A stretch of DNA of 34,973 bases from Pseudomonadota bacterium. GTDB taxonomy: Bacteria > Pseudomonadota > Gammaproteobacteria > Xanthomonadales > Rhodanobacteraceae. A model generated the notes under the pieces. The model saw nothing but the letters and a program-made list of their open reading frames with translations. It was not told the origin of the DNA and ran no database searches. Made by a program: the position numbers and the translations under genes. Location of the stretch: the NCBI GenBank assembly GCA_021827205.1, contig JAKAWV010000026.1:1-34973 (forward strand). Direction: 5' to 3'. Below, piece after piece: positions 1 to 8,155 of the stretch; position 1 is the stretch's first letter, and every line of letters starts with the position of its first letter.

Positions 1-2
1 TT

Positions 3-149
3 CCCGATGCCGGCACGCGGGACGTCGTCTCGGTGCGGCTCGTGTACGGCTATGACATCGGCATCGCCCGAGCTTGGCGATCAACGAACTACAGCTATAC
101 ACCGGCCGCGTGGATGCGGCTGGAGTCGCCGATGACAACGATGCATTGA
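3..149 (+). CDS. C-terminal fragment of an unknown protein
   Basis: An open frame enters from the left edge and stops at a TGA at 147-149, giving the last 48 residues of a protein that begins outside the window. The visible tail contains RDVVSVRLVYGYDIGIARAW and ends in SPMTTMH. It shows no membrane segment or motif that I recognise. It lies 82 bases upstream of the next gene on the same strand, so the two could be co-transcribed. The frame could also be fortuitous, because only 147 bases are visible. Confidence 0.4.
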   Translation, partial: PDAGTRDVVSVRLVYGYDIGIARAWRSTNYSYTPAAWMRLESPMTTMH

Positions 150-231
150 GTGCGAGCTTACCGTTCACCGCACCGATTCCATCGCGAATTCACAGCGTCC
201 AATGCATCCTGATCAGGCCATAGGAGGGAAA

Positions 232-1236
232 ATGCAAGGAGCCATTGCATTCAGTGCACGCTGGTGTATGGGCTTGCGAAGTGTCGGTACTCGCGGACTT
301 GATGCTGACGAGATAGACTACTTGCGCTCGGAGATGCGTCGATTCAGGAACAAATACTGGTTGCCAGGGGCTCTCCTTGCTGTATCACCAACAAGTCTTG
401 TTTTAGGACTGTTTGCCTTCGCAGAAGGCCACGCGACACGGATTACCGAAGTGGCTGGCGTGATACTGCTGGTCTGCGGTATCTACATCTTTCCGGCACT
501 TGCACTGCTGGGCTTTCGTGACATTAGAAAGCTGCGCAAACGGTTGTGGCTTGATTTGGAAATCGGCCTGGTCGAGCGATTTGAGGTATTGTCAAATACA
601 GCACCGGCCATACATAAAACAGCCTCATTGTGTGAAGGTGCTCTGGAAAGCATCGACGTGCTTCCAGGCTCAATGTACATACTTAAGGCAAATAACAAGA
701 TCCCGCCGAAGCGCTTTACTGCAGAGATAACAGAAACCGCGCCGGCGACCACGAATATAGAATCCAAAAAGAAAACAACTTCGTCCAATCGCAGTTTTGT
801 CCTACGCGAATTCACAAAGGAAGAACTCAGTGAAATAAGTGCGTCTGTGAAACATCTCAACAAAAATGCGCGAATGTGGTCTTTTTATATCGCGTGGTTC
901 ATGCTTGTATTGATGTATGTCGCATTCGGTATGTCGCACGGGCCGTTAAGGTCAGCGCCGGCAGACATTCGCGGGATAATTTTACTGGTTCTTATGATCA
1001 TTGCAGGCGATGCACTTTACAAGCTTTACCGCTTGTTCCGGGTTGCGAGACTGCTTGCTAAAGACCTGCGGGATGGGTACTTGCTCGAAGTTGTGGAGCA
1101 TGTTGCTCCTTCTCACACATTCGAGGTTTTGCGTCATTCCAAGTTGATCTGGTCCGCCTCAGCTCAACCTGCATCTTGGAGGCATAATCGCGTACTGATG
1201 CGTCGTAGTGATTATTTGACTGATCTGAATCCCTAA
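232..1236 (+). CDS. Unknown integral membrane protein, 334 aa
   Basis: I do not recognise this protein. The ATG at 232 is preferred over the in-frame ATG at 202 because a near-perfect ribosome binding site, AGGAGGG, sits at 222-228. The protein has two pairs of hydrophobic stretches. The first pair (about residues 46-95) includes LLAVSPTSLVLGLFAFAEG and VAGVILLVCGIYIFPALALL. The second pair (about residues 215-265) includes SFYIAWFMLVLMYVAFGM and IRGIILLVLMIIAGDALY. A roughly 120-residue polar region lies between them, rich in Lys, Thr and Ser, and a basic tail follows. This suggests four membrane helices with a soluble central domain. The DNA is visibly richer in A+T than the housekeeping genes at 18.8-27 kb, consistent with acquired DNA. 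The function is unknown. Confidence 0.7.
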   Translation: MQGAIAFSARWCMGLRSVGTRGLDADEIDYLRSEMRRFRNKYWLPGALLAVSPTSLVLGLFAFAEGHATRITEVAGVILLVCGIYIFPALALLGFRDIRKLRKRLWLDLEIGLVERFEVLSNTAPAIHKTASLCEGALESIDVLPGSMYILKANNKIPPKRFTAEITETAPATTNIESKKKTTSSNRSFVLREFTKEELSEISASVKHLNKNARMWSFYIAWFMLVLMYVAFGMSHGPLRSAPADIRGIILLVLMIIAGDALYKLYRLFRVARLLAKDLRDGYLLEVVEHVAPSHTFEVLRHSKLIWSASAQPASWRHNRVLMRRSDYLTDLNP

Positions 1237-1244
1237 TATCATTC

Positions 1245-1277
1245 ACGTGACAGCACTTATCCGACACACTGTCACGT
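1245..1277 (+). terminator. Hairpin just after the 232-1236 gene
   Basis: A perfect 9-bp inverted repeat (acgtgacag at 1245-1253, ctgtcacgt at 1269-1277) with a 15-base loop begins 8 bases after the stop codon. No T-run follows, so it may stabilise an RNA 3' end or bind a protein rather than act as a classical intrinsic terminator. Confidence 0.35.
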
Positions 1278-1407
1278 AGCACATTATGCCGCAAGGTCAT
1301 GCGGCGGCCGCAACTGGTCAGTGGCGTGAAGTAACCGAAGGGGGCAAGAGTGTCACCGCAGATCTTGACCGAGTTCAAACAGTTGTTGCACTTGAGGATG
1401 TCACCGC

Positions 1408-2103
1408 ATGACGCCTGAAAAATCCTCTGTCCAGAAGGCTCGTGGCATAACAAGTTTCGCCGCAGGATGTTTACTGTTGCTTGCTTGTTCCGCTGCTCCG
1501 ATCTCGGCAAAGACACCCCCACCCGCGCTCCCGTCCTGGCGCGTCATGCCGTACCGGGCCACGCTCCGCAGTGAGCCAGCTGCAGGCTTCACACTGGGAG
1601 CTTTCGACACCCGCTTCGAGCACACCACGCTGAATGACGTGAGGGGCGCACTGCACGCAGGACAGATCGAGCGCCAGGGGGATGCGGGTGGCTCTATTCT
1701 TTGGCTCTGCTACACCAATACGCACGCCATGCCTGTCGAACGCATATGGATCGTTTCAAGCGGAGAAATGGGTGGGCCGGACCATGCGGTTCAGGAAATC
1801 GATATCGAAAATGCGCCGTCAAGTGGGCCAAGCCATGATTGCCCATCCTTGCCAAAGGCTATGACGCCGGTGATTGTCGGGGCGGGACTTGAGATTGGCT
1901 CACCCATCTCCTCGGTTGTATTGCATCTTGGCCAACCATCTGTCGCGTGGCAACACTGGCTGTCGTTTGATTACGAACACACTTCTCGTGAGAACTGCGC
2001 CACATGGAAGGATTCTGAAGTCGATTTTACGAACTGGCTCATGCTTCGGTCGCTGCACGGGCGCGTCCAATCGCTGCATGCGGGGCAAGTTACGTCATGT
2101 TGA
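1408..2103 (+). CDS. Unknown exported protein, 231 aa
   Basis: I do not recognise the family. The N-terminus has basic residues, a hydrophobic core (AAGCLLLLACSAAPISA) and a likely signal-peptidase site after ISA-K, so the protein is probably periplasmic or secreted. The Cys in LLACSA could instead make it a lipoprotein. The mature part of about 195 residues has four or more cysteines (WLCYTNT, HDCPSLP, ENCATW and a terminal Cys), which could pair as disulfides, and many aromatic residues. GAGG at about 1394-1398 lies 9-10 bases before the ATG. It sits between a membrane protein and a Sel1-repeat lipoprotein on the same strand. The three may form an envelope-directed group, but nothing in the sequence gives a function. 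Confidence 0.6.
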   Translation: MTPEKSSVQKARGITSFAAGCLLLLACSAAPISAKTPPPALPSWRVMPYRATLRSEPAAGFTLGAFDTRFEHTTLNDVRGALHAGQIERQGDAGGSILWLCYTNTHAMPVERIWIVSSGEMGGPDHAVQEIDIENAPSSGPSHDCPSLPKAMTPVIVGAGLEIGSPISSVVLHLGQPSVAWQHWLSFDYEHTSRENCATWKDSEVDFTNWLMLRSLHGRVQSLHAGQVTSC

Positions 2104-2253
2104 ACATCGCACACACTGCTTCATCATAGACTGGGTGGCATGCCGCGATCCGACGCTCGATTCTGCTATAAGCATCCCGAAGATCTTGCTTTTTGGCGAC
2201 GTTCGCAACGCATCCGCAGAAAACTCCGCCGGGGCATGGATGGAAGGGGGCTT

Positions 2254-3579
2254 ATGATGCATCGCGCATTCGCGATTTGCGCACTTGCGGCGCTATTGGC
2301 TGGTTGCCATCCCCAGGCTGAAATCGCCAAGCTCGATCGCCGGGAAGCACGCCAGGGCAACCCGGTCGCCGAAAACGACCTTGGCGTGATGTACGAGACT
2401 GGCGAAGGGGTTCCAAAGAGCGACGTCAAGGCGGCGAAGTGGTATCGCCGCTCCGCGCATGCCGGCGATGTGCACGCCCAGGTCAACCTCGGTTGGCTCT
2501 ACCAAAAAGGACGCGGCGTACCGCAGAGCGATGCCAGGGGACTGTATTGGTACAAATCGGCCGCGGACCACGGCGACCCAGTCGGCGAATACAACCTCGG
2601 CAATGTCTACTACTACGGTCAGGGCGTTCCTCGAGACTACACCAAGGCGGTGAAGTGGTATCGGCGTGATGCAAAGCAAGGTGATGCGGAAGCCGAGACA
2701 GCCCTTGGGGTCGCCTACGCACTGGGGCGCGGCGTGCCGAAGGATGAGTCCAAGGCGGACAAGTGGTATCGCCTTGCGGCGGCGGCGGGTGATCGCGACG
2801 CACAGATCGACCTGGCCAGTGACTATCAGTCAGGCCATGGCGTGCCAAAAAGCGCCGCTCAGGCCGAGCAGTGGTATCGCCTTGCTGCCATGGATGGTGA
2901 CGTACAAGCCCAAGTCCAACTGGCGTATCTCTATGCCACGAGTCATGGCATCGCACGGAACCAAGCGAAGGCGTTCAAGTGGTATCGAGCGGCAGCCCGT
3001 CAAGGCAGTCTCGATGGGGTGGATGGCGTCGCGCGCGCGTACTACTTGGGTAGTGGCGTTCCCCGGAACGATAGCAAGGCGGCGAAGTGGTACCGCAAGG
3101 CAGCCATGTTCGGTGACCTCGATGCGGAATACGGCCTTGGCTTAATTGACGAACACGGTGTCGATGTCCCGCACAATTTGACCCGCGCCTTCTATTGGTT
3201 TCACCGCGCTGCGCCGCGCGGCAGCGTCGATGCGCAGGTCGCACTCGGTGTGATGTATGAAGTCGGCGCTGGCGTTCCACTGAACTATGACAGGGCGCGC
3301 AAGTGGTTCCTGCTGGCGGCGGCACGTGAAAACCCGACCGCGCAGGTCAACCTCGGCATGATGGACGCCAAGGCGCAAGGCGTTCCCCAGAATCTGGTGA
3401 AAGCCTATACATGGTTTGAGCTTGCACAGACCGGGTCTGCGCCTGGGACCGAGAACTACACCGTTACACAGGGTGCCATGGCGCTATTGAGAACCCACAT
3501 GCCATCAAAGCAAATCACCTTGGCGCAGCGAGATGCTCAAGCATGGCTGGCCGCGCATCCGCGGCAGAAAATGCTGTGA
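2254..3579 (+). CDS. Sel1-repeat (SLR) lipoprotein, 441 aa
   Basis: This protein is built from about ten consecutive Sel1-like repeats of 36 residues, each with the pattern GDxxAQxxLGxxYxxGxGVPxDxxKAxKWYRxAAxxG, covering roughly residues 34-395. Such alpha-solenoids bind other proteins; bacterial members often act in envelope signalling or alongside secretion systems. The reading frame is open from 2140, but I place the start at ATG 2254 (or 2257) because a GGAAGGGGG stretch precedes it and the new N-terminus is a lipoprotein signal peptide with lipobox LLAGC. The Cys would be lipidated and the repeats would sit in the periplasm or on the outer membrane. Repeat 8 is less regular (DEHGVDVPHN). 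The partner protein is not evident from the neighbours. Confidence 0.85.
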   Translation: MMHRAFAICALAALLAGCHPQAEIAKLDRREARQGNPVAENDLGVMYETGEGVPKSDVKAAKWYRRSAHAGDVHAQVNLGWLYQKGRGVPQSDARGLYWYKSAADHGDPVGEYNLGNVYYYGQGVPRDYTKAVKWYRRDAKQGDAEAETALGVAYALGRGVPKDESKADKWYRLAAAAGDRDAQIDLASDYQSGHGVPKSAAQAEQWYRLAAMDGDVQAQVQLAYLYATSHGIARNQAKAFKWYRAAARQGSLDGVDGVARAYYLGSGVPRNDSKAAKWYRKAAMFGDLDAEYGLGLIDEHGVDVPHNLTRAFYWFHRAAPRGSVDAQVALGVMYEVGAGVPLNYDRARKWFLLAAARENPTAQVNLGMMDAKAQGVPQNLVKAYTWFELAQTGSAPGTENYTVTQGAMALLRTHMPSKQITLAQRDAQAWLAAHPRQKML

Positions 3580-4002
3580 TCCTGTTCTGTAACTAGGCAT
3601 GGTGACTAATCCGTGAGCGTGGCACTCATGGAAGGCGAGCCGTCCGTGCGAGCTGCAAATCGAGCTGCAGAACTGAGTCGTTGACCATCACAACATGTGT
3701 GGGCCATCGCCGATCCGCTTCGACGGAACCAAGCACTGGCGTCAAGGCGCGCTGGGTGGCAAGCTTCGACCGATTCTGTTGAAAAACTCTGTGGCATCTC
3801 CGGCTCCCGGCTTGCCGGTCTCGCTGACGTCGGCTAGCGTTCGATTCTGAGCGAATTGTTGCCGTCAAACGTTTAGAACCGAACTGTGGCAAGCAAGATT
3901 TTACAGGCCAATAGGCCTGAAATCCTGCTCTCGAGTTTTTCAACAGAATCGACCCTGAGCGGCCCAAGTTCCGCAGCTAAACGCGCAAGTGTTTGATTGG
4001 CC
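3580..4002. other. Gene-free stretch before the IS1634 copy
   Basis: I see no credible gene between the Sel1 protein and the transposase. The main structure is the 181-bp element with perfect terminal inverted repeats at 3771-3951, listed separately. At 3963-3976 lies cccaagttccgcag, which recurs inverted at 5829-5842 on the other side of the IS1634 copy. Short hairpins such as aggcc-aata-ggcct near 3907-3920 are also present. The stretch looks like mobile-element remains. Confidence 0.5.
3771..3951. mobile_element. 181-bp MITE-like element with 19-bp terminal inverted repeats
   Basis: cgattctgttgaaaaactc at 3771-3789 is repeated as its exact reverse complement at 3933-3951, 19 of 19 bases. 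The interior of about 143 bases has no open frame that looks coding. Ends carrying TGTTGAAAAACTC are, from memory, typical of IS4/IS5-type transposon termini, so this is probably a non-autonomous derivative or a collapsed IS. I see no clear target-site duplication. Confidence 0.6.
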
Positions 4003-5788
4003 TGTGGTTGAGCAGGCGAAAATGACACAACGGATCGGAGGATCAGGGTTTCGGCAAGGTCAGTGCATCGAACAGGGCGAGTTGCTCCGGGGTGGTCGTG
4101 CTGACGCCGCGGTAGGCGTGATCGCCAATGGCGACCTGGTGCTGCTGGATGCGGCGCAGGATGTCCAGCGCGGTTTTCGGGCTGGTTGCGCTGCCGCTGG
4201 CCTTCAGGCGCATGCGCAGCACCCGATACAACACCAGCGCCAGAAAGCAGATCAGCGCATGCGCGCGGATGCGCTCCGGCAGGCGGTGATACACCGGCGC
4301 GATCTCCAGATCACTCTTGAGCACGCGGAAGCCGCGTTCGATGTCGGCCAGGGACTGGTAGCGCGCGAGGATTTCGGCGGCGCTGAAGTCGCTGACATTG
4401 GTCAGCAAGACCAGCTTGCCGTCGAAGCGCTCGGCCCAGGTGATGGCCTCTTCATCGAGGTGGTAGCTGAAGCGGTCGGCCTGGTAGTCGGCCTGCACGA
4501 AGCGCGTCAGCTCGGCCTCGGCGACGGCGCGCGCAAAGCGGCTGTAGGCGCCGCGATCGCTGGCCTTGCGACCACGTGCGCTCTGCCCTTCGTCCTGCGC
4601 ATCGAGCTTGCGGACCAGGGTCTGCGCGAAGGTCTCCAAGTCCTGGATGCGCGCGCGGCGCCGGGCCGCCTGCTCGGCGGCACGCGCCGGATCGTGTGCC
4701 ACCACCAGGCGGTGGCCGGCGAAGGTGCCTTCAGCGAGGCCGTCCTGAAAGTCCAGCGCCGCCAGGGTGCCGCCCAGCTCACCATAGCGCCGCGCTGGCA
4801 CCGCCAGGATGAACTGCAGCTGCCGCTGCGTGGCCTCGGCCACCTGCGCCAGCTCGGCCACGTTGTCCAGGCTCAGCAGCCCGTGGTCGGCGACCAGGAT
4901 CACCCGCTCCACCGCAAAGCGCTGCAGCACCGCTTCCAGCATCGCCTTCAGGGTCCGGGTTTCGGCCACGTTGCCCGCATGCACCGTGTGCATCAGCGGC
5001 AAGCCCTCCGCCGACTGCACCACGCCCAGGACGAACTGGCGGGCGATGCCACCGGTCTCCTTGTTCAGTCCAAACGCGCGCACGTCGCCAGGCAGCTCGG
5101 CCTCGCCGTGGATGCGCACCGTCGTCAGGTCGTAGAACACCACCGACAGTTGCTGGTCCAGCAACGGATGCAGCTGGCGCGCGATGCGCGCCTCCACCGC
5201 CTCGGCCCGATCCATCAGCGCATCCATGGTGCGCAGCAACTGGTCGTGGGTCACATCCTCTGGCATGCCCGGAATCGCCACCGTCTGCAGCCAGTCCAGA
5301 CAGCCCAGCTTGGAGTCCGGCGCGCACAGGCGGTTGAACACCATGGCGCGCACCAGCGCCTCGGCATCGAAGCTGCGCCGCGACGAACGCAACGCCGCGC
5401 GCACGGCATCGGCAAAGCCCAACTCGGTCCACAGAGCGTGCAGCGCATAGACATCGCCGTAGGCCCGGGCACTCGCGTAGGTCACCGGTGCCGCCGTGGA
5501 CGCGGCGCGGCCCAGCGCACGGTTCAGGCCCTGGATCAGCGGGTCGAGCTGCCTGGGGCCGAGCTGATCGAGCCGGCCGAGGGTGGCGACGATGCGCTGG
5601 CGCACCGCGCCGGTGTCGGTGCGATAGCCCTCCACCAGCTGCAGGTAGCTGCGTCCGCCGGAGCGGGTGATGCGCGTGTACATGGGACAACGTTAGCACG
5701 CGCATATGTTCTCTAAAACTACACTTCAATCACAATGCGTGACACAACATGACTGCTGTGTTTCGCCCACGCAACCCCTTGAACCACA
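4003..5788 (-). mobile_element. IS1634-family insertion sequence, ends uncertain
   Basis: An apparently full-length transposase gene (4043-5683, minus strand) is flanked by a candidate short inverted repeat: tgtggtt at 4003-4009 and its complement aaccaca at 5782-5788, with looser similarity (ggcgaaa) just inside. A second candidate pair is gattg-N3-tgt-N-gtt at 3995-4009 against 5717-5731. Neither pair is perfect and no target duplication is obvious, so the boundaries are approximate. The element lies against the truncated 3' end of an IS5-like transposase at 5817, suggesting it inserted into an older IS. Confidence 0.55.
4043..5683 (-). CDS. IS1634-family DDE transposase, 546 aa
   Basis: The protein starts MYTRITRSGGRSYLQLVEGY, the beta-rich opening typical of IS1634 transposases, followed by a short helical region and an RNase H-like DDE domain. 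The three acidic residues can be placed in VVFYDLTTVRIHGE, in ILVADHGLLSLDNV, and in YQSLADIERGFRVLKSDLEI; the last is the Y-(2)-L-(2)-IE-(3)-R-(2)-K signature of the IS4 superfamily. The length of 546 residues fits a complete family member, and I see no frameshift or internal stop, so the enzyme may be active. It would cut and rejoin the ends of its own element. The antisense strand carries long open frames, which are composition artefacts. Confidence 0.9.
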   Translation of the reverse strand: MYTRITRSGGRSYLQLVEGYRTDTGAVRQRIVATLGRLDQLGPRQLDPLIQGLNRALGRAASTAAPVTYASARAYGDVYALHALWTELGFADAVRAALRSSRRSFDAEALVRAMVFNRLCAPDSKLGCLDWLQTVAIPGMPEDVTHDQLLRTMDALMDRAEAVEARIARQLHPLLDQQLSVVFYDLTTVRIHGEAELPGDVRAFGLNKETGGIARQFVLGVVQSAEGLPLMHTVHAGNVAETRTLKAMLEAVLQRFAVERVILVADHGLLSLDNVAELAQVAEATQRQLQFILAVPARRYGELGGTLAALDFQDGLAEGTFAGHRLVVAHDPARAAEQAARRRARIQDLETFAQTLVRKLDAQDEGQSARGRKASDRGAYSRFARAVAEAELTRFVQADYQADRFSYHLDEEAITWAERFDGKLVLLTNVSDFSAAEILARYQSLADIERGFRVLKSDLEIAPVYHRLPERIRAHALICFLALVLYRVLRMRLKASGSATSPKTALDILRRIQQHQVAIGDHAYRGVSTTTPEQLALFDALTLPKP

Positions 5789-5816
5789 ACGATCCCGGCT
5801 CGCCAAAACACGAAAA

Positions 5817-6575
5817 TCAGGCCGCGAACTGCGGAACTTGGGTGACGGGAATCTGGCCATCGGCCACATCCAGGTGCAGCTTGTAGCCGATCCAGCTGGA
5901 CTTGAAGCCCTTGCTGTTGGTCTTGCAGCCGAGGTCGCAGGCACGCGGCAAGTCAGCCAGCATCGCGGTTAGACTCATGCCTTGCATCTGGCGCTGGAGG
6001 CGGGTCAGCACCGGCGGCGGGCAGACGTCGCCCTTGTGCGGCCGCCCTCGCTTGCGCGGTGGCGGCATGACGACGGGCGGCTGAAGTTTGGCCGGTTTCT
6101 CGCGCGCCTGGATTTCGGTGGCGTCGCGCGCGATGTGGCCGATCAGCTGATCGCCCAGCTGGGCCTTGATCAAGGACGCATGCGCTTCGCTGACCAGGCC
6201 CCGCTCGGCCAGCTCGGCAAAGGCGCGCGAAAACAACCATGCGCCGGGCAGCTTGCGCCGCCCGTCAAAACCGCACAGTCGACGCAGGCACCCATCCACC
6301 TGCAGGCGCTCGATCAAGGCGACCGTGGTCGGCAAGCCCAACACCGCCTTGGCCACGAACGCGCGTGCCAGCACCGTGCGTTCGCGTGCCGGCCGTCCCA
6401 CCCAACCGCGGCCCACTGGCACGAAACGTTCGATCTGCACCATCTCCCAGATGCGCAGCAACTGCTCGAGCTTCGGCGTCAGCCGTTCGCCCAGGCAAGC
6501 CTCGGTGAGCGGTACCAGCTCGTGCTGGAATTGCGTGTGGAATTGAGAAAGGCGGTCGCGCAGCTTATGATCCAT
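5817..6575 (-). pseudogene. C-terminally truncated IS5/IS1182-like transposase
   Basis: From Met at 6575 the protein reads MDHKLRDRLSQFHTQF, then a helical N-terminal domain of DUF772 type (PTTVALIERLQVDGCLRRLCGF), the first catalytic Asp in HIARDATEIQAREK, a basic linker (PPRKRGRPHKGD) and the block SSWIGYKLHLDVADGQIPVT. Complete relatives then run on with the second Asp and the Glu; here the frame ends in QVPQFAA, so the catalytic triad is incomplete and the enzyme is dead. The break lies close to the right end of the IS1634 copy, which probably removed the rest. Upstream the frame runs without a stop into the remains of an IS630 transposase, giving an apparent 319-residue chimeric reading frame (5817-6776) that should not be annotated as one gene. 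Confidence 0.75.
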
Positions 6576-6611
6576 CGGCGGGTGATCTGTGAGTCCATGA
6601 TCCATCCGACA

Positions 6612-7437
6612 CGCATCGCGGTATGGCGGCTGACTCATGACTTGATCGACCAGGCGTTCGAAAGGGGCGATGCCGGTGGTGTCTTCGCAACGCCCGAACA
6701 CCTTGGCGCGGTGTACGTCCCAGGCGGCCAGGTAAGCCCAGGCACCGCCGCGCATGTACTCGTGCTCCACGCGCATCGCCTGGCCCGGGCGGGTTGGCAG
6801 ACTCGGATGGATGCGCAGGCGGGCCTGGATGCTGGTCTTCTCGTCGGTGGAGATGACGAACTAGTCCTCGCGCAGCGGCTGCCCCTGCCAGCAACGCGCA
6901 TATAGGTCCAGGATGCGCCCGGCCTTGGCCTGGAAGTGGGGGTCGCGCGGGAAGATCCAGCAGCGGTGCTGCCACGGGCGGATTGCATCCTCGTGCAGCC
7001 CGCGCCAGACCGTGCTGTCGCTGATACGCGCGACCAGGCCAGAACGCTGCGCATGGCGCGTCACATCGGCCACGCTCAGCCTGGACAGCGGAACACCCAA
7101 GGTGGCTGGCAGCTCGCAGGCCATCGCTTTGATCTCAATGGTCAGCTCTGGGGGGAAAGACCCGAGGGCGTCCCGGGCGGGCTCTTTCTTCGAGGCCCGC
7201 CAATCGCTCCTTGTGGAAGCGTTGACGCCATTGGCTGACCACCTCGCGGCGGGTATCCAGGCGCGCGGCAATCGCGTCGTTGTTGATGCCGGCGGCGGCC
7301 ATCAGGATCATCTTGGCGCGTACGACCTCGAAGTACGGCAACGTATATCTCGCCGCACGACGGTTGAGCTCGATGGCCTCGTCAGCAGACAGATCGATAA
7401 GGAACGGGCTTTTCCTTGGCATCGATGAACCCTCCAT
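6612..7437 (-). pseudogene. Broken IS630-family transposase
   Basis: Three pieces of one IS630 transposase are visible on the minus strand. The first (7437-7135) has the helix-turn-helix part, with NDAIAARLDTRREVVSQWRQ. A +1 shift in a run of six C (plus-strand G run 7150-7155) moves the frame to ELTIEIKAMACELPATLGVP and the second HTH. This ends at an amber codon at 6861-6863, directly before FVISTDEKTSIQ, which holds the first catalytic Asp. The same frame continues with EHEYMRGGAWAYLAAWDVHR to QVMSQPPYRDA at about 6612, where IS5-like sequence replaces the rest of the catalytic domain. With a frameshift, a stop and a truncation, the gene is clearly dead. Start choices are 7437 or the Met at 7422. 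Confidence 0.8.
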
Positions 7438-7747
7438 AATAAGGTTCAGGCGAAGATGCCATACAAAGCCGAACTTATCAATGTAATACGTGTGTGTATT
7501 TATGAAACTTCCTACTTAGATTCTCCATCGCCGCCTTCAGGATAGGGGTTCTATGGAGGCGACAACTATTCTGACGCGGCGGGTGCCTTACGCAAACGTA
7601 TAGCTTTAGCGTACCCAGTTCCTCGGATCATGCTGATACGATCGGCTGTCAGTCATATCGTGATGACGATCACAGTTTGATACGTCGCACTGTCTCTCGA
7701 TAGGGCGGCTGATCAGGCACGTAGACATCCAAGCAGAGGGGGGGGCG
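7438..7747. other. Gene-free stretch beyond the IS630 remnant
   Basis: No convincing gene is present. The outer end of the IS630 element probably lies here; tatggaggcgacaactattc near 7552-7571 is a candidate terminal sequence, but its partner end is lost. A minus-strand open frame at 7670-7900 contains DQPPYRETVRR, reminiscent of the QPPYRDA of the broken IS630 gene, which may mean another transposase scrap. Confidence 0.3.
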
Positions 7748-8045
7748 GTGCCAAGGATTCACTTTATCTCGGGACTGCCGCGTTCCGACTCGGCGCTGCT
7801 GCGCCAGAACCCGCGCTTTCAAGCCGACTTGAGCAGCCCAGTCGCCAGCTCGGTCGGCAGCCTGTTGGGCGCGCTGGGGTGCGCGCACAACTTCGCGCAT
7901 ATCGACTGCGCCACGACCGCTTCAAGGCCGGCACTCCGGGGCTGCACGCCATGGGGTCGAACGTCGAGGCCAGTGAGCGCGACACGAGCCCGCCGCCGAA
8001 CCTCTTTCGGCGCTTCGAGAATGGCGCCTTTTTGCACAACTCCGC
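7748..8045 (+). pseudogene. Decayed sulfotransferase with internal deletion
   Basis: The 5' part (7748 to about 7885) encodes MPRIHFISGLPRSDSALLRQ followed by NPRFQADLSSPVASSVGSLL. This is the start of PAPS-dependent sulfotransferases, whose P-loop normally reads SGLPRSGSTLL and a few more residues before LLRQNPRF; here that loop is altered and shortened. In another frame, from about 7912 to 8045, comes the family's usual C-terminus: TPGLHAMGSNVEASERDTS and PPPNLFRRFENGAFLHN. The roughly 150 residues between these ends in intact enzymes are missing and the two halves are out of frame. An intact copy would have transferred sulfate from PAPS to an acceptor. It lies immediately upstream of the polysaccharide cluster and may once have belonged to it. 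Confidence 0.65.
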
Positions 8046-8155
8046 ATTGAACCGGCGTGGTACGCGTCGTATGGACACGCGCCGCCATTCCCTATCTGAG
8101 TAAGGAACATCCCCATGAACCACACCCGCCACTGGGGCCAGAAGATGTCGCGGCA

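Noticed and set aside
3989-5716. 575-codon plus-strand open frame opposite the IS1634 transposase
   Set aside because: It mirrors the transposase in codon phase and shows only low-complexity Gln/His/Ala sequence.
3995-5731. Exact IS1634 ends with target duplication
   Set aside because: Two different imperfect inverted pairs are possible and no flanking duplication was found, so exact borders are not claimed.
7670-7900. Minus-strand 76-residue open frame
   Set aside because: It is largely antisense to the sulfotransferase relic; only DQPPYRETVRR hints at a transposase scrap.
8057-8155. Upstream extension of the GH-like lipoprotein
   Set aside because: The extra 33 residues lack signal-peptide character, whereas the Met at 8156 gives a clear lipoprotein signal.
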